From NCBI GenBank assembly GCA_035634255.1, contig DASQDI010000003.1:1-19350 (forward strand): 19,350 nt of DNA, written 5' to 3'. Origin of the DNA: DATLMR01 sp035634255 (GTDB taxonomy: Bacteria > Acidobacteriota > Blastocatellia > UBA7656). A program made the position numbers and the translations under genes. Shown here piece after piece: positions 8,701-14,800 of the stretch. The notes beneath the pieces were generated by a model. That model saw only the letters and a list, made by a program, of their open reading frames with translations, did not search any database and had not been told where the DNA came from. Numbering within the stretch: position 1 is the stretch's first letter; every line of letters starts with the position of its first letter.

Positions 8701-10730
8701 GGATCGAGCCGGGCGAGATAGAGACGGCGCTCGCGTCTCACGAGAGCGTGCGGCAGGCGCTCGTGATCGCGCGACAGGACTCGCCTTCGGACAAGCGGCT
8801 CGTGGCGTACGTGATGGCGGGCGACGGCGATGAGCCCTCCGTCGAGGAACTCAGAGACTTCCTGAAGAAGAGGCTGCCGGACTACATGGTCCCTTCGGCC
8901 TTCGTCCTGATGGATGAATTCCCCTTGAACCCCAACGGGAAAGTTGACCGCGCGGCCTTGCCTGCCCCTGATGTGTACCGCTCCGATTCTGAGCAGAAGG
9001 TAGTGCCGCCCCGGACGCCGGTTGAAGAGCTGATAGCGGGCATCTGGTCAGAGGTGCTCGGGCTCGACCAGATGGGGATTCACGAGGACTTCTTCATACT
9101 CGGGGGCCACTCACTGATGGCCACGCAAGTCATCTCAAGAATAAACGAAGCCTTCAACATCGCCCTGCCTCTGCGGACGCTCTTCGAGCTGCCCACGATC
9201 TCGCAGATGTCGGAGGCCGTCGAGGCGGAGATGAGTCTCGGCGCGGGAGTGCAGAGACCCCCCATAGTCCCCGCGCCTCGCGAAGGCCTGTTGCCGCTCT
9301 CGTTCGCGCAGCAGCGGATGTGGGTCTTCGACCAGCTCGTCCCCGGAAGCGACGTTTACAACGTCCCGTTCGCGGTCCGGCTCACGGGCCCGCTCAACGT
9401 CGAAGCGTTCGAGCGCACCCTGAACGAAATAATTCGCCGCCACGAATCCCTGCGGACCACTTTCGACACCGTCGGGGGGCGGCCCGCTCAGGTCGTGGCC
9501 GACCGACTTGAGATGAGCCTGCCTCTGGTGGACCTGTCCGACCTGCGCGAGCAGGAGCAGACCGAGGAGGCGCGCAGGATCGCCGCCGAGCATAACCATC
9601 GTCCCTTCGACCTCACGCGGGGACCGCTCATCAGGGTTTGCATGGTCAGGCTCTCGGAGCGGGAGCATGTCGCTCTCGTGAACATGCATCACATCATCAG
9701 CGACGGCTGGTCAATCGGCGTCCTGCACGGCGAGATCGTCACCCTCTACGAAGCGTTCACGGCCGGGCGGCCGTCGCCGCTGAAAGACCCGGCGGTACAG
9801 TACCCCGACTTCGCCGTGTGGGAGCGCCAGTGGCTTGAGGGCGAGGTGACGGAGCTTCAGCTCTCTTACTGGAAGGAGAAGCTGTCGGGCGCGCCCCCCG
9901 TGCTCGACCTCCCGACCGATAAGCCTCGCCCGGCCGCGCAGACGTTCAACGGGGGGAGCCTGTCCAGGCACCTGCCGAGGCCGACCCTCGACGCCCTGCG
10001 CGAGGTCAGCAGGAAGAACGGGGTCACCCTGTTCATGACAATACTCGCGGCCTATGACGCCCTGCTGCACTTTCACACGGGCCGCACCGACATCGTCGTC
10101 GGCACGGACATCGCGAATCGCGGCCGCGTCGAGGTCGAAGACCTCATCGGGTTCTTCGCGAACCAGCTCGCCCTGCGCGTGGACCTGTCCGGCGACCCGC
10201 CCTTCACCGAGTTGCAGAGGCGCGCCAGGGAAACGGCTCTGGGAGCCTATGCCAACCAGGACGTTCCGTTCGACAAGCTGTTGGAGGCGCTGAAGCCGAA
10301 CCGCGTCCCCGGCCGCTCGCCCCTGTTCCAGGTGAAGCTCGTACACCAGAACGCCCGCAAGTCGGAGCTCTCCATCTCCGGCCTGACGACCGCCCGCTTC
10401 GATTCCGACGTGGACGTGGCGAAGTTCGACCTGCTCCTGAACGTGATGGAGACCGAAGAGGGCTTGATAAACACCCTTTTTTATAACAAGGATCTTTTCG
10501 AGAGGGCGAAGGTCGAGCGGATGCTGATGCAGTTCGACACGATTCTGCTGGCGGCCATCGCGCAACCCGAGATAAAGCTGAGCGCGCTGGCGGAGATGCT
10601 GGCGGACGCGGAGCGGCAGCAACAGGTGACAAAGCGGGACGAGTTCAAGGAAGCGCGGCGGAAGATGCTGAAAGATATTAAGTCGAGGACCGTGAAAGCG
10701 ACCAGGGCGAAAGGAGAGGTGGGACTTTGA
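2796..10730 (+). CDS. NRPS, C-A(Asn-like)-PCP-C-A(Val-like)-PCP-C
   Basis: This 2644-aa synthetase has two complete modules plus an extra C domain. An N-terminal basic helix (about residues 6-28) looks like a docking segment. C1 spans 42-476 with HHVVADA at 178-184. A1 spans 501-996; its pocket code, read by eye against GrsA, is DLTKIGEVGK, close to the known Asn code. PCP1 has S1044. C2 spans 1094-1536 with HHIVSDQ at 1236. A2 spans 1561-2056 with code DAFWLGGTFK, a standard Val code. PCP2 has S2106. C3 spans 2152-2601 with intact HHIISDG at 2298. A charged tail (2602-2644) ends the protein. All three C domains keep both histidines and look like L-specific (LCL) types; no epimerase is present. 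C3 has no A-PCP after it, so it should act in trans with the A-PCP of the NRPS at 11854. The gene overlaps the next one by 4 bp. C/A junctions 1 and 2 share a 214-bp near-identical block. Confidence 0.96.
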   Translation: MSEYSTRVANLSRAKLQLLARHLRKKEEESHALVTVRRRADADPSAPLSFAQERLWFLDQMNPGDPSYNVSCAVRLSGQLNAGALELSLGEIVRRHEILRTTLVMRAGIATQIIHDYQPLMLSLVDLAGLPDSRRMEVTKALAFEDDHRPFDLARGPLLRTCLLRLDRSEHVLLLSMHHVVADAWSMGIVVRELSALYEAFSTGKPSPLPELSLQYADFAVWQRDWLKGEVFDSQFAYWKEYLGSAPLTLELPTDKPRPAFKSSRGDTQRVLMSRELSDALSSRCQQMQVTPFIWLLSALNVLLYRYTGRDDLVVGTPIACRNRSEIEGLIGFFVNTLVMRADLSGRPSFRDVVARVRDSALGAYAHQDMPLEKLVEQLQPAHSRSRQPLFQVVFSMQNAPLPEIDLRGLSLQVLESPRTTSKFDLLFLVNESDEGLACGIEYDTDLFEAITARRMLGHFKTLLEMVVANPDIRIADLSLLSAEERREVVVEWNATEAEYPRERCIHELFEAQAGERPEEVALISREQKVSYGELNARANQLARYLRGLGVGAGSRVGIYLQSSVEMIVALAATLKAGAAYVPLEPDHPRDRLSFIVEDAAIQVVLSARHLTQKPLGGNASVIRLDSDWEKISRESAENVGAEVTPEDLAYVIYTSGTTGRPKGVKIQHRALVNYIWWASRVYLQGERLNFALYSTLAFDLTATSIFTPLVTGNAIVIHPQESRGGALEGITSDELLGVVKLTPSHLKLIKNRDNSRSRIKRLIVGGEALETELARQVQESFGRDVEIFNEYGPTEATVGCMIYKFDRERDERAFVPIGRPAANAQIYILDDQLRPLAENEIGEIYISGDGLAQGYLNREELTAERFVDNPFEAGKKMYRTGDLARRLASGEVDYVGRRDEQVKFHGYRVELLEIKSALNTHPRVRDSVIVVRDDGRGSQIMVAYYVSRDPLEAGELRAHLRTRIIEETIPNLFVHLKRLPLTVNGKVDFDALPDIKDARGKGARRYRPARTPVEEVLASIWAELLGVPRVGVDENFFELGGHSLLATQVMSRVSEAFNVSLPLRHLFESPTVAGLAQSVERSIREGRGVSTPSIEPAPRDGELPLSFAQSRLWFLNQLEPESPVYNVGSGLRLTGEVNPGALERTLREIINRHEVLRTTFASEDGRPVQVIARQTRFELPLIDLSALSSDLREREVDRLVDRESRRIFNLSEGPLLRASLLRLDEREHVLLLSTHHIVSDQWSVGVLIREMAHLYESFSKGQAPSLPPLTIQYADYAKWQREWLQGEVLEAQLSYWRDNLAHAPGLLELPSDRPRNAVQSFKGARRFFKLPAELSGGLHSLALQTRTTLYMVLLATFKTLLSRYSGQRDILVGTPIANRNHLDIEGLIGFFVNTLVMRTDLSGDPSFRELLDRVKETALAAYAHQDLPFERLVEELQPDRTIGNTPLFQALFTLQNAPMQELTLPGLTIKPLEQVNDTAKFDLILNLWQEEQGMSGVIEYNTDRLDGSTVERMLGSLMTLLGEVTANPEQNISRLPLLSAEERREVVVEWNATEVEYPRERCIHELFEAQAGERPEEVALISREQKVSYGELNARANQLARYLRGLGVGPDTLTGICMQRSPEMIVALLAILKAGGAYVPLDPDYPQERLAFMMEDARMSLLLTEEKLTRALPSNGPAFICPETKSAELGMYSPENLGIGLSADNLAYAMYTSGSTGRPKAIAIPHRGVVRLVKGADFARMSPDEVFLQFAPISFDASTFEVWGSLLNGARLVIMPPHIPSLEEIGQVIHQHEVTTAWLTAGLFHQMVDRNLEGLRPLRQLLAGGDVLQVEEVKKVLSVSEEIRVINGYGPTESTTFACCHPMSHGYELGQGVPIGRPIANTQVYLLDERLEPVPAGVSGELYIGGDGLARGYLDRPELTAERFVPDPHGARAGGRLYRTGDLARYKSSGEIEFIGRTDDQVKIRGYRIEPGEIETALASHESVRQALVIARQDSPSDKRLVAYVMAGDGDEPSVEELRDFLKKRLPDYMVPSAFVLMDEFPLNPNGKVDRAALPAPDVYRSDSEQKVVPPRTPVEELIAGIWSEVLGLDQMGIHEDFFILGGHSLMATQVISRINEAFNIALPLRTLFELPTISQMSEAVEAEMSLGAGVQRPPIVPAPREGLLPLSFAQQRMWVFDQLVPGSDVYNVPFAVRLTGPLNVEAFERTLNEIIRRHESLRTTFDTVGGRPAQVVADRLEMSLPLVDLSDLREQEQTEEARRIAAEHNHRPFDLTRGPLIRVCMVRLSEREHVALVNMHHIISDGWSIGVLHGEIVTLYEAFTAGRPSPLKDPAVQYPDFAVWERQWLEGEVTELQLSYWKEKLSGAPPVLDLPTDKPRPAAQTFNGGSLSRHLPRPTLDALREVSRKNGVTLFMTILAAYDALLHFHTGRTDIVVGTDIANRGRVEVEDLIGFFANQLALRVDLSGDPPFTELQRRARETALGAYANQDVPFDKLLEALKPNRVPGRSPLFQVKLVHQNARKSELSISGLTTARFDSDVDVAKFDLLLNVMETEEGLINTLFYNKDLFERAKVERMLMQFDTILLAAIAQPEIKLSALAEMLADAERQQQVTKRDEFKEARRKMLKDIKSRTVKATRAKGEVGL
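4237..4450 (+). repeat. C/A-junction repeat, copy 1
   Basis: This 214-bp block covers the end of C1 and the start of A1. It matches 7411-7624 at 207 of 214 positions by hand alignment. It encodes the stretch from LSAEERREVVVEWNATE through SYGELNARANQLARYL and ends at GLGVG. Identity stops abruptly at 4450. Confidence 0.9.
7411..7624 (+). repeat. C/A-junction repeat, copy 2
   Basis: Second copy, at the end of C2 and the start of A2, offset from copy 1 by exactly 3174 bp. I count seven mismatches, only one of which changes the protein (Ala to Val after NATE). Flanking C and A sequences are clearly diverged. Confidence 0.9.
10712..10719 (+). promoter_or_regulatory. Ribosome binding site supporting a TTG start
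   Basis: AGGAGAGG lies inside the end of the large NRPS gene, with its GAGG core 7 nt before TTG at 10727. The next gene thus starts in a TTGA overlap with the NRPS stop codon. No ATG is available near this point. Confidence 0.65.
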
Positions 10731-11803
10731 CTGACTCACGATTGAAAGGACCGGCGACGGAAAGCCCGTGGGCGTCGAGGCGAAAGAGCCTCAGCCCGAA
10801 GGTGATAAGCGTGACCCCGGAAAGCCTCGTCAGGGCCGGGAGTCTCCCCGGCGGGGGCGCTCTGCCTCTCGTGATCGAGCCCGCTGTGGAAGGGGTGACT
10901 CTGGCGGCATGGGTGAGGCAGAACATCGATTTCATCGAGCGCACTTTACTCACCAACGGGGGCGTGCTGTTCAGAGGCTTCGGGCTGAAAGGGCAGGAAG
11001 ACCTCGCGGCTTTCCTCGACGCCATCGCCCTGCGCAAGATGTTCTACATGGAAGGCGCGACCCCGCGCACGGAGCTGGGCGACAAGATTTACACTTCGAC
11101 CGAATACCCGCCGCCGGAATCCATCGCCCTGCACAACGAGCTGAACTACGTCATCACGTGGCCCATGAAGATAATATTCTTCTGCGTGACACCCGCCGAG
11201 ACCGGGGGGGAGACGCCCATCGCCGACGTGCGGAGGGTTCACGCGCGATTGGACCCGAAGATCACGGACCGGTTCCGGGATAAGGGGTGGATGCTCGTGC
11301 GGAATTTCGGGGGCGGGATGAGCCTGCCGTGGCAGACCGCATTCCGGCGCGCGTCGAGGGAAGAGCTTGAAGAGTACTGCCGCGCGGCCTCGGTGGAATG
11401 CCATTGGAAGGATGGCGACCGCCTGAAGACTCGGCAGGTCCGCCCCGCCATCCGAAATCACCCGAAGACCGGGGAGGCCGTCTGGTTCAATCACGTCGCC
11501 TTCTGGCACATATCGAGCCTGCGCCCCGAGGTCCGGGAGATGTTCCTCTCGGAATTCGAGCAGGACGACCTGCCTTACAACACCTACTACGGGGACGGCT
11601 CGCCGATAGAGGACTCGGTCGTCGAAGAGATTCGCGAAGCCTACCGCGAAGAGACGGTCGCATTCGGGTGGCAGAGGGGCGACCTGCTGTTGCTCGATAA
11701 CATGCTCGTGGCGCATGGGCGCAGCCCGTTCACGGGCCAGAGAAAGATTCTTACCTCGATGGGCGAGCCGTTCAACGGCCAGGACTATCGCTACGTCGTC
11801 TAG
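10727..11803 (+). CDS. TauD/SyrP-like Fe(II)/2-oxoglutarate-dependent oxygenase, copy 1
   Basis: This 358-aa protein belongs to the TauD/TfdA superfamily, in a SyrP-like group that hydroxylates amino acids in NRPS pathways. The iron triad is visible as H136-x-E138 in LHNELNY and distal H330 in DNMLVAHGR; R339 is the likely 2-oxoglutarate-binding arginine. HxE rather than HxD is also seen in clavaminate synthase, AsnO and VioC, which act on amino-acid-type substrates. The TTG start at 10727 is supported by its ribosome binding site and because the N-terminal GPAT segment recurs in the second oxygenase (16476). The gene overlaps the NRPS upstream by 4 bp and ends 50 bp before the next NRPS. I infer that it beta-hydroxylates an aminoacyl residue held on a PCP, perhaps the Gln-like residue of the following module. 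A role on a free amino acid is the main alternative. Confidence 0.92.
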   Translation: MTDSRLKGPATESPWASRRKSLSPKVISVTPESLVRAGSLPGGGALPLVIEPAVEGVTLAAWVRQNIDFIERTLLTNGGVLFRGFGLKGQEDLAAFLDAIALRKMFYMEGATPRTELGDKIYTSTEYPPPESIALHNELNYVITWPMKIIFFCVTPAETGGETPIADVRRVHARLDPKITDRFRDKGWMLVRNFGGGMSLPWQTAFRRASREELEEYCRAASVECHWKDGDRLKTRQVRPAIRNHPKTGEAVWFNHVAFWHISSLRPEVREMFLSEFEQDDLPYNTYYGDGSPIEDSVVEEIREAYREETVAFGWQRGDLLLLDNMLVAHGRSPFTGQRKILTSMGEPFNGQDYRYVV

Positions 11804-11853
11804 GGCGGTTCGAAAAAACGCCCCGAAATCAGGAAACATCTCGGAGGGTAGAC

Positions 11854-14800
11854 ATGCAAGAGGTCATAGAAGGGTTCCGCCTTTCTCCTCAACAGAAGCA
11901 CCTCTGGTTGCTGCAACAGGCGGACATGGACCGGCCCTATCGCGCCCGCTGCGCGATCAGTATCGAAGGCCCCCTCGATAAGTCGGGCCTGAGATCGACT
12001 CTCGAATCGGTGGTGGACCGCCACGAGAGCCTTCGGACCGCGTTCCCGTCTCTCGCTCTCGTAAAGATTCCTTTGCAGGCGGTCACCAGATGCCAGATAT
12101 GTTGGGGCGACGACCTGAACCTCCGCGACTTGAGCCGCGAGCAACAGGAGGCGGAGGTGCTCAGGCTCTACGAAGAATCGGCCGGCGCGCCGACGAACCT
12201 CCAGCAGGGGCAGCTGGTCTCCGCGCGCCTGATCGAACTTTCGGCTTCTCACCATTTGTTGCTGCTGAGCATGCCGGCCCTCTGCATCGACTCGGCCGGG
12301 CTCGGAAACCTCGTGCGGGACCTCGCGAGGTTCTACCCCGGCGGGGCTTCCGAAGAAGACCCCGACTCGCTGCCGCTCCAATACGCTCTCGCTTCGGAAT
12401 GGTTCAACGAGTTGCTCGAATCGGAGCAGGCGCGGGCGGGGATAGAGTTCTGGCGCGGCAAAGACGTGTCGCCCGCCTTCACTCTGAAGCTCCCTTTCGA
12501 GAGGCAGAGGACAGCGGGCGGGGGATTCGCGCCCCGGACCGTATCGAGAAAAATCAGCCGCGAACTGGCCCTGAGCCTCGAATCGCTCGCGGCCCGGTCG
12601 GGCGCGTCCACGGGCGCTCTGCTGCTAGCGTGCTGGCAGGTGTTGCTGTCCAGATTGACGGGGCAAAGGGAGGTCGCGGTCGGCGTTGATTTCGATGGCC
12701 GCACGGATCAGGAGTTGAGCGAGGCGGTAGGGCTCCTCGCGAGGTGCCTGCCGGTCAGCAGCGTCATAGACCCGGCCTCGCGCGTGAAGAACGTGGCCGA
12801 GCAGGTCGAGCGCGCGATGGGGGAAATCTCGGAATGGCAGGAGTGCTTCGTCTGGGGCGGCGACGGAGAAGAAGCCTCGGAGACGCCCTTCTTTCCTTTC
12901 TGTTTCGGGTTCGAGCAGAGATTGTCCCCGCAGTCTTCGGGCGGGCTTCGCTTCTCGATTCAAAAGCAGACCGTCTATTACGACCGGTTCAGGCTCAAGC
13001 TTCACTTCGTAAGCGGCGGGGAAGACGTTGCGGAGTTTCATTACGACTCGTCGGCGCTCGACGAAGAAGAGGTCGTCCGCGTGGCGAATCGCTTCGGGGC
13101 GCTGCTTGAGAGCGTGGCGCGGAATCCGTCGGCCACCGCCGGCGGTCTGGCAATCTTGGACGATGCCGAGCGGCGGCAACTCCTCTTCGAGTTCAATGAT
13201 TCGAAACCCGGCCCTTCGACCCGAGCGCTGCTGCATCAACTGTTCGAGGCGCGGGCCGAAGCGAAGCCCTCTAATATATCGGTCATTTTCGAGGGCGAGG
13301 GGCTGACGTACGGGGAGTTGAATGCCAGGGCGAACAGGCTGGCGCGCCACCTGATCAAGTCGGGCGCGGGGCGGGAGACCATAGTCGCCGTCTGCCTTGA
13401 GAGGTCGCTCGACCTCGTCACTGTTCTGCTCGCCATTCTGAAATCGGGCGCGGCTTACCTGCCGATGGACCCGAGCTATCCGAGGGAGCGCCTAGAGTAC
13501 ATGCTGTCCGACAGCGGGGCACCTCTGGCGATCACCCAGAGCCACCTGTCGGGGATGTTCACTGGTAAACCGATAAGGACGATCTGTCTCGACGACCTGC
13601 CCGAGGCGGTGTCGGGCGAGCCCGGTGACAACCCGCTCGTGGAAATGTCTGACGAGAACATGGCTTATCTCATCTACACCTCCGGCTCGACGGGAAGGCC
13701 GAAGGGGGTGATGGTCCCGCATCGCGGCATCAGCAATCTGATGGGATGGATGGAGACGGTCTTCCCTCTGACGGAACAGGACCGCCTCTTGCAGAAGACT
13801 CCCCTCAGCTTCGATGCGTCTGCCTGGGAGCTGTTCGCGCCCCTCGCGGCCGGGGCTCAGCTCGTGCTGGCGCAGCCGGGCGGGCACCAGGATATCGGTT
13901 ATCTCGTCAGGACGATCCGGGGCGAAAAGATCACCGTGCTTCAAGTCGTGCCGTCTCTGCTCAAGGTTCTGCTGGACGAGCCGGGATTCAAAGAGTGCGA
14001 GAGTCTAAGGCAAATCTTCTGCGGGGGGGAAGCCCTCCCCGCCCAGGTTCGGAACGACGTTCTGACTCAAACGCACTTCGGCCTCATCAACGTTTACGGC
14101 CCGACCGAAGCGAGCGTGAATTCCACGTTCCATCATTTCGAACCCCGCGATGGCGAATCTCCCGTGGTGATCGGGAGGCCCGTTACGAATGCGGCGGCTT
14201 ACATCCTCGACGACTCTCTCGCGCCGGTCCCGGTCGGAGTTCCGGGCGAGTTGTACATCGGCGGGCCGGGGCTCGCGCGCGGGTACCTGGGCCGCCCCGA
14301 CCTCACCGCCGAGAGGTTCATCCCCGACTTATTCGGCGGGGAGCCGGGCGCGCGGCTCTACAGGACCGGAGACCTCGCGCGTCACCTGCCCGACGGCAAC
14401 ATCGACTTCCTCGGCCGGCTGGACCATCAGGTTAAGCTGCGCGGGTTCCGCATCGAGCTCGAAGAGATAGAATGCGTTTTGGGTCAGGCCCCCGGCGTTC
14501 GCGAGGCCGTCGTCATCCCGAGAGAAGACAAGCCCGGCGACACCTACCTCGCGGCCTACGTCGTCCCCGGCCGGGAGCAGTCGCCTTCGGTCGGCGAGCT
14601 TCGGGCCTTCCTCAAAGAGAGGCTGCCCGATTACATGGTCCCCTCGGCTTTCGTGACGATGGAACGCCTGCCCCTGCTGTCGAACGGGAAGCTCGACCGG
14701 CAGGCGCTCCCCGCGCCGGAAAAGGTTCAGGCCCAAAATAATGAGCAAGCCGCTCCCCCGGCTAGCGCAATCGAAGAGATGATGGCAAGCATCTGGGGCG

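Noticed and set aside
11803..11823. Hairpin GGGCG/CGCCC in the 50-bp gap after the first oxygenase
   Set aside because: The stem is 5 bp with an 11-nt loop and no T-run; it is too weak to call a terminator or a riboswitch.
11866..13173. C* as an epimerase, heterocyclisation or starter C domain
   Set aside because: Epimerase and starter C domains keep HHxxxD and heterocyclisation domains have DxxxxD; the PAxxxD motif and internal position fit none of these.
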